Assembly (NCBI GenBank): GCA_037349315.1
Contig: JBAIAC010000057.1
Location: forward strand, 5,208,001-5,272,000
DNA length: 64,000 bases
Direction: 5' to 3'
DNA from: Chelydra serpentina
Lineage: Eukaryota; Chordata; Testudines; Chelydridae
Part shown: in pieces, positions 34,301 to 49,300 of the stretch
Numbering within the stretch: the first letter of the stretch is position 1
Layout of the letters: the number at the start of each line of letters is the position of its first letter
Made by a program: the position numbers and the translations under genes
Notes under the pieces: generated by a model
Databases searched by the model: none
The model's input: the letters and a program-made list of their open reading frames with translations, nothing else
Told to the model about the DNA's origin: nothing

Positions 34301-37300
34301 ACACCACCCTGCTCAATGCCCTGACTGGCTGATCTCAGGTGTGGGACACGACTACTAAGACAATGCTGCTATATGGGAACACGTCCAGCTCCCCGAGGGG
34401 CTGGGAATTGGTGCTCAGCATGACAGCTGTATCCCTCCCTAGCCATCTGGATTGTAACCCTGGAACAGCCAAGCAATGACCTTTCAGCTGTAACAGTCCC
34501 GTAACCACCCTGGACTTCAGTCACCAGCTGTTCCACCCACCACGACCACATGGGCAGGGATGGAACTCACGACCGTCTGAGCCCTAACCAGACTTCCACC
34601 AACCTCCAGGAGCTGCAGATGCGTTTGTGCTTATATCCAGATACAAGAGGGCAGCACAGCCACACCTGGGACATCCCAGAGAGCGACGAGCAGCAGTACC
34701 TGGGGCCGCTAATCGGTGCATTACACATAACGAGTGTGCATACAGGAAGGCCAGTAAACAGGAAGGGGGACCACTGGGTGGATAGCGGTGATCCAATATC
34801 TATTCCATCCCCACCCACACGCTTATCTCCCTGGTTCCAACCAAGGCCAATCCATTTTCAGATTCACAGATTTTAAGGCCAGAAGAGACTATTACGCTCA
34901 TCTCATCTGATTGCCTGCGTAGCACAAGGCAGAGAATTTCTCCCAGTGGTCCTGAGTCTAACCCAGTAACTTCTGCTTGGGCGAGCACGCATCCCTGTGT
35001 AGGCCCCAAGGCTCCCGTTCCTTATTCAGAACCAGCACCGAGATTCTGGTCCCACGCTTTTGGATTCAACAGAAAGGTGCTGGCGCCTCTCCCCATCTGT
35101 GGCCCAGGACAGAGCGCAGGACAACGCAGCAGCCCATGGGATGAAATAAGACGTGTTGAAGAGACATTCCCCGATGATCATTCGGAACGAGACATTCAAG
35201 CAGCCATGAGGTATTGCCTGTGTGTGCCGTGACATAGCGTCGGTGACGCTGCGTCGCGGCGTCAGGGCAGGATCCCTCTGGCTCGAGGCACAAATGCAGA
35301 GAGGTGAGAAGCCCTCGGTTTGGGCCCAGGGATGGCATCGTAGCTCAGTGGGGTCAGTCTTAGATTCTCATCTCTCAAGGGGGGGGGTGGGGGAAGCAAG
35401 TCCCATATACTGGTACCCACCAACCTGCCGGGTCTTTGTGAGTGTCGACAAGGAGCTCAATACAGAACAAAGGACTGTACTGACCAGCTGCTGACCAGTG
35501 TCCCTCACAGCTCCTGCCACCATGATACTGGTGCCTCCTTTCCCCCCGAGCCCTTCCTCCCACCCCCTGCATAGAGACCCCTGCTCCTTCCATGAGCCGG
35601 GAAAGAGAAACACTCACCTGTATTCCAGGAGGCCCTGGGGACCCTGGGGGCCCTGGCATCCCCGTGGGGCCACGCATCCCTTCACTGCCCTGAAAAAGTC
35701 ATATGGAGAACAATGAACTCCCTGCCCTCTGCCATGCTAACGCACTGGTACAGAGAGCCATGGAAGAGGATGCCCATAGTCCCCGCCAGGGCTACTCCAG
35801 AGACTTCCCTTAGCTCTCAGCTTCTCCATACATTCCTGCCCCCTGTGATCCAAGGGGGGAAGGAAGCTGAGTGGCAAATCTCCTGGGAGTGGCGCTAGCA
35901 GGCTGGGTGAGGCCAGTTCACACTAGGAGGGACACTTGCCTCTTGCTAAGGAATGGGCACATGTGCCAGCGGTGCCTGGAGCGCCCCAGCTTTGCACGCT
36001 CCAGGCACCGCATTTCACCCGTGTGCTAAAAGGCTGCCGTGCCGTTTCTCCTTCCTCCCCTCCCCGGGCCCTATAGGGGAAGGAGCAGTGCTGCTGGGCA
36101 GGCAGCTCCTGACCTCCAGGTCGCTGGGACCTATCAGCATTCACAGGATACTCAGTCATCACCCAGTGCCCAGGGGATGTTTCCGGGATGGATCCACCAG
36201 TGGAAATCAGCCAGAAAGGGGGTAGATTGTGTATGGAGAGCAGAGCTCACATTCACGGGGGGGCCCGTTAACCAGCGCGGCGTCTCACGTAGCCAAGCAC
36301 TGCGTCTCGTCAGCACTGCAGGCGAGAGTCCGTGGCCCCGATCACACAGTGCAGGGCCCCCGTCTCCTCCCAACACATGCCCGGCGGCCGCGCAGTGCTC
36401 GGCTCAGACTCCGTTTGCTCCAAACACCGTCCTTCCCCATTCCTAGCCCCTGCCCCAGCCCTGGAGGGGTTTGCAGTTCACACGAGCTTCCCGCCGAGCT
36501 GTCCCGGGGGCTGTGCCAAAGTCACAATCCCATGCCCTCAGCCACCTGGATCCAAACTGTGCATCTGAAACCAAGCGGCTCACTGCAGATGGAAACTGGC
36601 CTATTCCCCGCTCCAGCCCGGGCTGCCTTCCTCACAGTGGCCAGCAGGTGTCCACGGAGCCCTGAGAATGGCAAAGGGGCTCTCCCCCACCCCAATCTAG
36701 GCTGCGGGGAGGGGGTGGGTGCTCGCCACAGCTCCTGGGAAGCTTCCTGCGCCTCTTTGGAAGTGGTGGGCTCATCAAAGGGATCGAGAAAAGCGTCTGT
36801 GAGGAACAGGCCCCTGCTTAGTGCCCAGCGCTGGCCCTGGATCCGATCCACTCGGTACAGGCCCTGCAGGCCCAGCCCAGCCGTGGGAGCGCAGCCTGTT
36901 TGGAAACACTGGCCTCCGCTCCTCAAAAGCTCCCGCGCTGGCGCAGCCAGGCAGGGAAAGCTCCTCCGGTCTGAGCGCGTGGCCGGCCGCCGCCCGGAGC
37001 CCCGAACCCCGCCAGCAGCAGGTACCTCTCTCCGGGCTCCCCTGCGATCACCAGGCAAAGAGAAGCCCCTCCAGCCCCACAGCCCGCCTGCCTGGCAGCA
37101 CTCACCTTCTCAGCTGCGGGCCCTGGCGGCCCGGCCGGTCCGGCTTTCCCTGGGAAACCGGGAGGGCCCTAAAACGACAAGAGTTTGGCAATCTAATCAA
37201 GTCGCCCTGCAGCGGGGTCGGTTCTGAAATGAGCCAGGCGGGACACTGACTCAGAACGAGCCTCCAGCCCCAGCTGTCTGTTACAGACCCCTCTGGCGCA

Positions 37301-40300
37301 CTCAGGCGCTATTCATAGTAAGGCCCTGTAAGTGGGACAGCGCGCGTGGGTGGGGGCGCTGACGAGGTGCATACACAGCTCCCAGCGCCCCAGTGTGGGG
37401 GCCACAGGGGGCTATTTAGGGACCTCAGTCCAGCCCAGACAAGGCAGATAGCACCGTTTCTGCAAGCGCAGCCTACGTATGCCAGCCACAAGCACGCTCC
37501 CCAGGCGCGGTCTCTGCCGGCCGCGCTGAGCCCGGATGGCCCCGGGCGCGGTCTGTGCTAACTCTGCTTGGCAGCTGTCACTGAACACGCTTGTAGCTAG
37601 CATAGTTCTGCTCCTGCTGTGGACGGGGCTAGTGATGATTGAAATTTAAGCCAGCAGAAAACTCGTTTGGCCCAGGAGCCTCTGTCCCTGGGCTTCTGCC
37701 CTGCCTCCCCCACCAGCCCGTTTTCAGCTCCGATAACAAGGCTGCATCCCATAACAAATGTACAGACGAAGCTCCACCCCGCTCGATTCCTGGCTGCAAA
37801 CCCCTGCACTCGGTCAATCCCCCCAATAATCAGACAATGAAGGTTTGGTGCCTTTATTGTCTCATAAAATATGCCCAGGAAATAATCCCCATTGATCCCC
37901 CCACTCGCTCACTCTGCCTCTGCAAAGCCAGCACTGCTCAGCGTACGCCGCTTTCCAACCCTTACGATTTGCATACCACTCCCCCATAATGCTTCATTCC
38001 GGCTCCCTGAGCTCGTGATGATCTACATGAACGCCTCTGCCCAGGTGGGTGGCAAGGGCACTCCTCTTAAGGGAAGACCTTTCCTCTTCTCCGTCTCCTC
38101 TGCCAGGCTAAACACGTATGAACGGAGTCCCCCAGTGCTTGACACTTCTCTCAGGATGTACTTACGGGTGGCCCTGGGAAGCCTGGTTGCCCCTGAAATC
38201 CCTGTGAATACAGTAAAAGATCACAGTCATTGGTTTACAGCGCACCCTTGCTCAAGGGACCAGCCAAGGGGCTAGCCAAAGTCAGCCCCCCGAGCAGAGG
38301 CAGCTGGTTAGGTAGACGCGTGAGATCCTCCAGAGCCAAGCTGCTGCGTTGCAGCCTTCCCCCAAAGCAGAGATCTGCTAGCGCAGGCAGCCCTGGTCGC
38401 AAAGTCCCTGGCGGCTTAGCAAGGCTGCAGGCCTAGGAACCTAGCCACCTTTTGGGCACCTTGGGGTCATCTCATGGGGTTCCCCTGCTTTCTTTGGAGC
38501 AGGGCTTCTTCAGCCACAGCCAGGTCACGGGGCAAGGAAACCAACCGGGCTGAGGAGGGGTGGGGAACGGGGAGCTCCGGTCTATTCCAAGGGGCAGTGC
38601 CCACAAAGCAGGGGCAGCCCTGCCACCATCTCCCTCCCAGAAGCTTTGGAGCGGACAGTGCCAACGATTCCTCCCTCCAGGGAGGGGAAGGGGCAGAGGA
38701 AGCCGGAGGGTCTCACCTGATCTCCTTTCTCCCCAGAGTTGCCCTGGGCTCCGCGCTCGCCTCTCGGACCCTGGTGCAGAGACAGAACAGAGCAGAAGGA
38801 CTGTAATTTCTGTGCCACTGGTGCTCCCGAGACAGACAGGCGCGCCGGGGCCAGCCCAACCAGACATCCAGCGCCTCTTCCTTTGCAACACACCCGAGCA
38901 CCCTCTCCCCTCCCTGCCCTTCAGCCAAGTGCCGATCCAGCCGGGACCCGAACCAATGGGGGCAGGATGGGGCCCTTTAAATCAGTTTTAACAGACCGGT
39001 CTTAGCTGTGAACTTACCGCTGGTCCCGTAGGACCTGGGACGCCATCGGAACCAGGGGGGCCCTGGGGAGACACCAAGGGAACAGGAATCAGCTGTGCTG
39101 ATACTTACCGCATCCCGCAGCCCTGGCGTTACCGGAGGGCGGGTCGGCTCAGCTCTGGCCCCTTCGGCGGGTCTCAGTGACCCTGCACGTTCCTGCAGGT
39201 GCAGCCAGGAGGCTGCGTGGCAAGACGTGGCGTCGGGGCCATTACCCTGGATGATTTCTATCGGGGTGGCACCCAGATGTCCCAGTCAGGATCCAGGCCC
39301 CAGTGCTCCCGCCCCCCGCCACTGCCTTGCTTCCCCCAGGGAAAGCCGGGGACCCATCCCGGGGGGTATCTGCTGGAGGTGAGCGATGAACTTCCGTCGT
39401 GCGGGCCTGCGGCTCGACAGGGCCATGTCGCCCATGGTGCCTTGTGCTGCCGCCCGCCCGTCCACCCCAATCCAGGAGGCTGCGTCTGCCCAGTCTCCCC
39501 GCTGCATGTTCTCAGACATAGCCTTACGGTGACGGGGTTAGACGCCCCATGACAGCAAATACAACCCAGCAGCACCCCCAAACCCAGCCACCAGGCTCCT
39601 CTCCGAGCTTGGGGGATGGATTCCCTTCACCCCCCATCGAATGGCGAGCAGCAAATGGCCCAGAGGCGTCGAGCTGGGACAGGGTCAGGTCCGTGGCACT
39701 CACCGATTCCCCTTTCTCGCCAGGGGGTCCCAAGTAGCCTCGTTCTCCTTTGATGCCCTGGGTAAGAAGGTGAGGGAACGAGATGAGCTTTGCACGGCAG
39801 CTGCCTGGGCTGGGGAAACCCACTGAGCTCGGCAGGGGGTGGGGGCTGGTAACCGGTGGGGAGGGGAACCATCTTGGTGGTGGCTAACCTGTGGGACCTT
39901 CCTCTGCTACTCTGCACCTCACCAGTTCCTCTTTCTTGGCAAGGGTGTGGCAAGTTCTAGTGACCCCCAGGGACCGTGACCCCCAGGCTCACCCTCCAGA
40001 TCAGCACAGCAGCGTCCCTCCCCTCTGACTGCTTGATCCTACCCTCCTTCCCAACACGGTAGCCCGGCTTGCCCTGGCAGGCTGCGCTCGGCTGTCTCGC
40101 CACTCCGCCTGGGGTCTCCACTCCCAGCTGCATGTACCGCCCAGGCCCCCCGCCCCCGGCTCTCAGCACCGTTGGGATCATTGGGCCTACGGATTTACCC
40201 TGTTGGTGAGCTCGGCTGGAGGAAGCGAGTGAAAGTGCATCAAATGTCACAATCCCCGATAACAACAAAAGCTGACGGGAAAAAGGTGCAAAAGCGAGAC

Positions 40301-43300
40301 AGACCGAACTGGTCCGAACTCAAGGACTGTGTTATAATCACGCCTGGTACACAAGACAAGTGTGGGGCCGGAAATCAATGGACTAAAATTGGTGTCAAAA
40401 GCAAAGTCTAACTGGTGGACAAAATGACGAGGGGACGGGCTATTTCAGCCACCCCTTCCGGGTCCTTAAAGAGAGAGACTTTGGGAAGAAAAATTGGATC
40501 CGGGAGCAAGCGTCACCATCACATCTGCTCTCCCCGCCCCCCCACCACCCGGGCCACCCTCTCCTGGGACCCTGGACCTTTTTCACTCCAATCCTGAGAG
40601 ACGTCCTGACCAGACCAGGCCAGAGAGGGACCCAGCCGACATCGCCACCTCCACCGGCTCGCTCCTGAGCGCCACATGGGGTGTGAGACTTTGGGCTTGT
40701 CTACAGTGGTCAGCGATCCGGTCGGGAGAACTATTTTAATCGGGGGGTTCGGGTTATTCACACCCTGAGTGATGTAGTTTTAGCGAAGTAATTCTGTAGT
40801 GTAGACCGGTGCTAAGTCACCCACCACCCGTGTGTCCTTTGCCTTCCCCACCTAAATCCACCTTCTCTCCCGTGTCCCTCTCCTTTTGCCTTCTGTCTAG
40901 TCCGTGTCTGGCGTAGCTGGCCAAGTCTCTATATTTTGCAATACTGCTGTCAGCCTGCAACCAGGAAGAGGCAGCTCAAAGCAATGCCCTACACAGCCCG
41001 ATGCCGGGACGCGCTCGCCGGGGCTGACAGACCGTGTCGCGCGCCTGTGATTTTCCAGCAGGGAGGTTGCAAGCGAGAGTCAACCCCGGAGCCGTCCCCT
41101 GGATTTTCTAGCGGTGTTTTTCGCTCTCCCCTCTGGTGTGTGTTTTGTTTTGTCGTCTAGGAAACGGGCTCAGGCTTTAATCGCCGCAGCAAGGCCAAGC
41201 GCTCCAGCTTCTCTTCCCCGCAGAGCAGAGCTCCTAGCGCTGATGCTACAAGCGACTGTCAAACCCGGGGGATGTTCCCGCTAAACACTACCTCCAGCTA
41301 AAGGGAACAAGCGACTCGCCTTCCTCCTTTGCTGTCTCTTAAAGGCACGGTGCTCGCAGGCCGAGGTCTGTGTGTACCAAACCCCGAGCCGCGTTTAACT
41401 CTGGTGGACAGTGGCTGGGCTACCTTAATCCCCAGATCCCAAATACTCCATGTAAATCCAACAGTACTCACGGGCAGCCCGGGGGGGCCCATTGCACCAG
41501 GGTATCCGGGTTGACCGGGCGGGCCCTGAAGAGAACAACGTTGGGGGTCAGACATGCCAGGCTCAAGGTTTAAGCAGCTATGGTGATGGCCTCTCCCGGC
41601 TGCCGGGCTCCTCACCCCGTGCTACGCACCGGCACCTCTTTCTGCGGGGCCCGCCTGGTGCGCATGGATGTAAACCACCCGCTAATGGGTTGGTCTGGCA
41701 AGGAAATGTGCCCGGCCCCTGCTGCTGAGGGGCACCTGGCCCACTGAGCCGGGGACAGCCAGCCAAGGCAGGTGCCTCTGGGGCCGAGCTGGGATCATTG
41801 GCCAGACAGCCTGGCAGCAGCATGCCCAGACCCTGGGGCTTCAAGACCTCAGACAGCCCCTCTGAACTGAGGCGTCGTCTCCCCCTCATACAGTGACAGG
41901 GGGGCTTCTACAGCAGGAAACCAGCATCCTGCTAGCCCCTCTCCCCCCACTGGCGCTCGGGGAGTCAGCAGCCAGGTCCATCACTCACCAGTTCCCCTTT
42001 CGCGCCGGTGAGCCCAGGTGGTCCGCGCTCGCCCTGGAGACCCTTGGGAGAGAAAACATGAGGTTCTGCCGGGGCATTTCCACCCTGAACCCCATTCCCA
42101 CCCTGCCGGTGGCACGGCCCGCTGCACGCAGCACGGCAGGGCCGAAGGGGGTGGGACGGCGCGATCAGACACGAGCACCGCTCCCGCTCCCGGAGCCGGG
42201 CGCTTCGGCTCACACTCCCTCCATTGCAGCGGGAGGCTCTGAGGGCTGTCGGCACTGCGAAAGCTCGTCCTGCCACCTCGCCACGGGGCTGGCTTTTCCA
42301 GAGCCGGCCCCTCTGCCGGGGAGCGTCGCAATAGTGCCACCCCGCGAGCTGGCAGGCCGAGGGGCAGCACCTACGTTTGTCTGAAGGCACAAAGGCCAGA
42401 GGAGCCCAGAGGAAACCGGGCTGAAGATGAGCCCCGCCCTGCACCTCAGCAGGCTTCTCGTCCGTGTGGCTCAATGGGCCGGATCCCCCGCCGGGGTGGA
42501 TCGGCCCGGCTCCGTCGCCTTCAACCCTGTCGATTTGCAGCAACTGGGGACCTGGCCCTACCGACGTCCGCACACATGGCTGTGTAGACGTACCCTGGCT
42601 GAGAGACAGGGGCTTACCTGGCCCATCTCCAAAGGAACAGAGGCAACTGTCTTGGATGCTGCGATTCCTGAAAGCCTCCCTGGCCCCTCACCCCAAACGC
42701 TCCTCCCAGACATGACCTCCCAGACACGCTGGAAGGCAGATCCTCGGCAGCCCTGCTTTCTGGAGCGGGTGCTTTGGGCCATGATGGACGGGTGTTGCAT
42801 ATCCCTTCAGAAGGCGGGGACTTGGGGCTAGCAGGGGGGCACTAAGCCGGGCAAGGAAAGTCTTGTCCCACAGGTGGCTCCTCGCTGTGTGCAGCCCAGG
42901 AGCGGAAGCTGCCCATGCCCTGGGACCTCGTTCACACCCAAGGGCTCCCAGCCGCCTTTCCCCTCCCGCCACGTCCCCAAGTGCGCACAGGACGGGACGC
43001 GCCACCCCCAGCGCACGGGAAACAGACGAGAAACGCACATGAGTTCTTGCTGGGCGTTCCGAGGCGTGAGTGACAGGTGAAGCTACAGAGTGGGAGGGGC
43101 TAAGGAGGCCCCGCCCCTGGTCCCTACAGTTGCCAAGTGAACCTGGGCGGGGATCGGCATAGCAACAAGGAGCGACTAGGATGGGGGTTAGTTTCGGTTA
43201 CATGGCACCTAGGTGGTGGAAAGTGATGCTGTTTCATAGAACACACCGGTGAGGACGTGAACACTGCGTAGCAATCACACAAACACACCGTGGGGTTACT

Positions 43301-46300
43301 GTGACATTAGTGGAAGATGCCAGATATGAGATTAGGACATTAATGACGTGGGGATGAGTCCTGTGAGAAAAAAACACAAATCAGGGGCCATTCCCCATGC
43401 CTGGCAACTGAGACTCAGCAGGGGTTTGGGGAGTGGGGCGGAGGAGGATCCATTTGTTCTGAGTGCAGGATTGGGGCTTTGCTAGGATGACCAGACAGCA
43501 AGTGTGAAAAATCAGGACAGGAGGTGGGGGGGTAATAGGAGCCTATGTAAGAAAAAGGCCCCGAAATCAGGACTATCCTATAAAATCGGGACATCTGGTC
43601 ACCCTAGGCTTTGCTGACAGAGATCCTGCGCGCTGAGGCGGGAGGAAGAGGAGACGAGAGAGAGAGAATGAAGAGAAAGCGGGGGTGGGGAGGGAAAAGT
43701 GGAGTCGATTCAATTTTTTTCTCGACGGAGTCTGATTTTAGCACAATGGGGCCCTGGATCAGAACGTCTGGCATGTGGCAGCAGGCTCCACCCGGCCGCT
43801 CGGCTGCACGTTCACACCCTGGCGTGCCGCACACCGTCTCTGTGTGGACAAGCCCTGGGTCAGGGCAGCTCCGTTGGAGGGACACCGGGTTTTCATGTGG
43901 ATTGCAGAAGCAGCTCCAAGCCCCAGCAGAGATCAAAGGCCCCATTGTGCCGGGTGCTGCACAGACACACAGCGAGAGACAGTCCCAGCCCCAAGGAGCT
44001 CACAACTGAAGCAGCTAAAGGGGGGGAGAAAGGAAGAATCACGCCCATTTTACAGATGGAGAACTGAGGCCCAGGAAGATTCCAAGGTCACCCAGGGGGT
44101 CTGGGGCAGAGCCAGGAAATGAATACAGGGCTCCCAAGTCCCAAGCCAGTTGCCTTAGCCACAAGGCCAGATTTACCCCGGCCGAGAAGCTGGTTCCACT
44201 GAGTTCAATGGAGTTACTCCTGATTTACTCCTATGTAAATGGGAGGATAATCAGGCCCACTGAGAGGGAGATGAGTGGCAAGGAAAGGAGAGATGGGGAC
44301 AGGAGGGATGCAGAGGGGTAAGAGGCCACTGGGGCAGGGCAGGAGATTAACCAGCGTGAGGCTCTTCTCCTCCTGGGGTCTGGAGAAGTCTCTAGCTCGG
44401 GGAACCAGAGTGCGTGGGGCCTGGCTGGGTGATCAGGCGTAGAGCCCGGAGGAGGGGTATGGAGGGGGACAAAGCCAAACAAGCGTCAGCGACAAAGGAC
44501 CGCACAGAGCACGTGCAGTGCTGGATTCTTACAGGCAATCCGGGTGCGCCAGGCGTTCCAGGAAAACCTGGAGGGCCCTAAGGGAAGAAACAGCGAGATC
44601 ACACCTTGGAAATCACATTCAGGAGGCTGACGGGGCTGGGCCTGGGGCTGGTGGGGACGGGCCCCTCGGCAGGGAAGCTGAGGGGCTGGGTTTTCCAACA
44701 CCGGCTTGTTTCAGACTCTTGTTCTGAGCGGGATCGCTCCTCTTCTGGTCTCCGGAACAGCTCTGCAGACTCACCCATCCTTCACCGTCAATGGCACCTT
44801 CGCCCCCATCTAGAGAAGGCAGCTCTGTCCAGAAGCGCTTACCCCCCTCCACCCCTCACCGTGGCCTTTGGGCTGGCCTGGGATTGGCTGCTGGGTTGGC
44901 AGAATGCATGGCCACTCTGCCGCGCTCAGCCATTCCCAGCCCAGGCTCTCGGGGGGAAATCCAGGCTTGCTGAAGTCATTGACTGCGGCGGGGCCAGTAT
45001 TTCAGCGTGGGATTTTCAGAGGGGCCGTAGAGCAGTAGCGAGTCCCCATCACACAGCGATCTGCCATCCCAGGGCTCACCGCCCCAACACAGGCAATGGT
45101 AACCCAGAGGGAGCGACAGGTAACTTCTCTGGAGAGTGCTCACAGCACGTTTAGCACACAGCTGGCCCATACAGAGCAGGATGGGGCCATGAAGGGGCAG
45201 ACCCCCGCCCTAGATACAATGAGCAGTAGAACCCCAAGTCGACAGCGTCTGCTCTTTGCAAGGGTTACTTACAGTTGGTCCGGAGGGTCCCGGAGATCCC
45301 CTTGTCCCTGGCGGGCCCTGCAAAGAGACCGGCACAGAGTTAGATGCTTGAGACAGGAGCCGTAAAGCAGAGCATCACGCCTGGCCATTGCAACGGGTGT
45401 GTGAAGAGTGTGTATTGCAGCTCCCTTCTGTGACTGAGCCACAGAGATTGTGAGTCTGCTACAGCCACCAGCTCATGCTTGTCGGTCGGGAGCTTCCCCA
45501 GTTCAATCCCCGTCACAAATTCACACCACGAGCAGGTGGAGACCCCGGCGACTGCCATCACGAGAGACGGGCAATACAGACCAGAGCAAAGAGGGAGATC
45601 GAACGGAGCCGGTTCCCACTGATCCGGAGCAGCACAGTTCACCTTCAGGACCTGGAGTTCAGTGGGCTGGGGCTGGGGCTGGCTCTGGCCTGGGGGTTTT
45701 CAGACTTGCCCTGTGCCCCAAGCTCTCCCTGGGGGGATGCGGCGAGGGGCGGGAGGGAGGCGATGCTGGTGGGGGAGGGTATCTAAGGGCCATGCCGTGG
45801 GGACAGAAATCTCAGTCAATCGCTAGAAGTGTCACCCATGAACCACGGCTCTCAGGGGGCCAAAGCCGGGGAGTTGGAAACCCGCCGGCCCGGGGGCCTG
45901 GCCCAAATGCTGGACGTACCTGTTCCCCCCTCTCTCCAGGTAAGCCCGGGATCCCCGGCAGCCCAGGCTCTCCAGCACAGTCACCGTCACTCTCCGCTTG
46001 GTCACCCTGGGGGGGAAGACGAGACCCATTTCAGGAGACGCTTCTGATCAATTCCTCCCTTCCCAAACGTGAAACTCAGCAAGCTGCCCAGCTGAACCAA
46101 ACCAACGTGTTCCTGGCCGTCACATGCAGAGAGCGGAGGTTGGCACCTAGAAAACCTTGTCTGCCCCAGAAGGCTGTAAAACTGTCCTGGAGCCCCGCCG
46201 TGCTCGGGAACCGCTGTCCGTGCGGCACAGAGCGAACGAGGAACACGGCTGCCCTTCGTGTGCTCTGGGGAGGCGAGTCCCCCATGCTGAGCCCCCGCCA

Positions 46301-49300
46301 GTCCCAACGCTGTCGTTAAACAGCCAAGGCGTGGATTCATCCGGCGGTGTTCTCAGGTCACTGGGGAGCAGAGCAGAGTTTCCTCCCCAGGGCCCCTCAT
46401 CCCTCCCATGATCAGCTCCGAGTTCGCAGGCTCTACTCACCCGGGGCTCCTCCGCTCTCGGGAACTGAGCGAAGCACTGAAAGAGGAAGAGACGCAGAGT
46501 TTATTCCTGCTGGGTTTTGCTCCATGTTCCTGCCTCGGCTGGGGGAAGAGGCGCTGTGGGGCTGGCGGTGTCCCCGGTGGAGGCATGGAGAAAAGGGATC
46601 AGCATCTTCCAGTCACCCGGAGGGGGGGCCCTGACAGGTGTTGGGGACCCCCGCCCCACCTTGGAGAACTGGGCCCATACATCACAGACCCAGTTTCCAC
46701 AGTGCAGGGTAACCCCCACCCCCAACACCCACACTCCTGCAGAGACCCCATTGGCCTTGTGTCCCCACCGACCTAGTGCCAGGCGAGCCAAGGTCAGCAT
46801 CAGCGACCGCCGCACGGATTGCGTGCCCGGCTGCACTGGCGTTGAGGATGGCACAATGGGCAGCACCAGGGAGAACGGGGTGTGCAAGGGGGGCATGAAC
46901 CAGGAGCAGCACAAGGCCAGGGGTATGCGAGGGGGTACTGGGTGCAGGCGGGGACTATGTACCCGGGCACGTCCCTGCATTGGGCAGGTGCTTATCTGTG
47001 CAAGGGGGAGCTTAAGAACACATGTGACGGTGTGGACAGGAGACGCGTGCGTGGGGCCATGCCGCTGGGTGTGCGGAGCTGTGTGTCCATGGGGTGGGGC
47101 CATTGTACTAGCGGATGCGTGAGTGCCCATGGGTGTAATGCACACCGGGACAGGGCTGCCACTGAGGCATGGAGCTTCCCCTGTGTTTGAGTCCCCCCGG
47201 ACGGTGGCTAAGTAACAAGTACCCGCAGCAGGAGGTGGTGGGTGGGTACTCACCCGCGCGCAGTTGTCTATGCCGGGGGCACCGGGCATGCCCTGGTCGC
47301 CCTTCTCCCCTTTGACTCCGCCGGGCGTGTGGGAGCCAGTCTGCACCTGGGCACAATCCCCGCAGATGTTCTAGTGAGAGAGGGGGACAGCCGGGATTGC
47401 ACGAGGTGGGGTCTGCCCAGCGGCCAGCTGGGACCCGCTGGCTCAGTGCATGGGCTATTGTTTGCATCACGATGGGGCCCCCCCGGCGCTAGGCGCTGCA
47501 CAGGCAGAGCGATACAACAGCCCCGCCCCCTGGAGCTTATGAAGATGGGATTGTGTCACCCTCTAGTGGCCAGACCACGTGACTACAACAGCCTCCAACT
47601 GAGTGGAGGCAGGCTCTGGATCAGAGCAGGCTCCCTCGGGCCCAGCCCCAGATGCTACAAAAGGAGATGCAACGGCCCATCTGGGGTAACCTGCTGCCTA
47701 GCCCGTTAGCCAGAGGTTGGCTCAGGTCTGGATGTGAGCCCCGCGGCTACAAGTGCCTCTGCTCCTTAGCGCGCTTACCTTGAGCACCTCGATGTTCCTC
47801 TCGGCTACGACAGCAAGCGGCCCCTGCAACAGACACACACAGAAAGAGAGGGCGACCCCCTGGAAAACGGTCCCTTACGGCCAGAGGCTCATCTTGCTCA
47901 GGGCGACCGCCAAAGCCATGAAAAGCATGATGGGTAACAGGCTGTACGTTAACATGTGCTTTGTCCGGGAGGACTTAGGCGCTTGGGAAATGACTCGGCA
48001 AGAGCTACCAGCGGAAGAGCGCTAAGCACACGCCTGGGGCAGACGGAGACACGGACACATCAGTTCCTATACCTACCACATCTCCTGCTGGCCCAGGCAG
48101 TCCTGGCAAACCATTGTGTCCTGGGATGCCCTAAAGCCAAGGAGAGAGCTTGAATATTCAAATCCTCCTGCACAGCCTTCTCCTGACACCCTGCTGCCTT
48201 CTCCCACTCTCTCTCTCTTCTTTCCCCTCCACCTACCGCTGCTCTTGTAAGGTTCTGGGGCCCCAACTCGGTTCTGCCTTAAAGGCGCTCTGATATGACG
48301 CCACTAACGCTCAGCTCTTTGCATCTGTAGATCTCAAAGAGCTTTACCAAGGAAGGGTGGTGTCATTTTCCTTGTTTTTACAGGTGGGGAAACTGAGGCA
48401 CAGAAAAGGGAAAGTGATGTGGCCAAGGTTGCACAGCTGCTCAGCAGCAGGGCTGGGAATAGAATCCAGGTCTCCTAACTCCCTGCCCAGGCTCTAGCCT
48501 CTAGACCTTACTGCGGAGGAGGGAGTTTTTCAGAAACTAACCATTCTGGGACAAATACTGCAGGGCTTTATTATTATTACACACGGTTCTAAAGTGCCCA
48601 TCACTGAAGCCTCAGGGCCCCACTGAGGCAAAACCCTCACTGACTTTAACGGGATCGGTGCCTGAGCAGGGACTGAAAGCTGCAGGACTGGGGCTGGTTT
48701 TTAAAATGTGCCATTTCGTTTCAGTTCATTTTTTGGTGGGACCTAAAAAATTGTTTGGTGCTTCCCCCCCTGCTGGCTAGGCCGCAGCACTGCACCAAGA
48801 TGCTGTTCCCTGAGTGGGACTCATGCCGGTAGCACCACCGAAGATGTTTAGGCAAGACAACGGTACTACATCAGCGGCTGGGGATCCCTCGTCGATCGCG
48901 GCTCCGGTCCCAGGGACAGGGAATAGGCTCTTTAACGCTGAAGACGTTTACACAGAAGAGGGCAAGGTCTCCCTTAGGCTGCGAAATACCAGTCGCCGGA
49001 CGGTTACGGAGACTCAGCTCCCCTCTGAGTTGGGTGGAGGTTATTTTGGGCCTCTCTGGGTTGGCTCAGCCAGGCAGCCCAGCGATCAGCCCAACCCACG
49101 GGCATTACTTGTAACCACAGACAATGAAACGTCCCGTAAAGGCGCGGCGAGCAGCTCTAGCTGGAGAGCACTCGGCCAGACCGGCTAACGGGCCTCGGTG
49201 TGGGCGGGGGGTCGTTAGGGTTCCCTGGCGCCCGCCAAGACAGGGGTCCCAGAGGGAGACCTGGGGGTTAGGAATAGCCCAAAGGGGCTGGCAGGAGGGT

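Noticed and set aside
36229..37227. 332-codon plus-strand frame
   Set aside because: It is antisense to a COL16A1 intron and exon 33; GC-rich composition alone keeps it open.
42618..42667. Possible extra collagen exon (cttac donor, ctttcag acceptor)
   Set aside because: The length is 50 nt, which would break phase 0, and the reading lacks Gly-X-Y.
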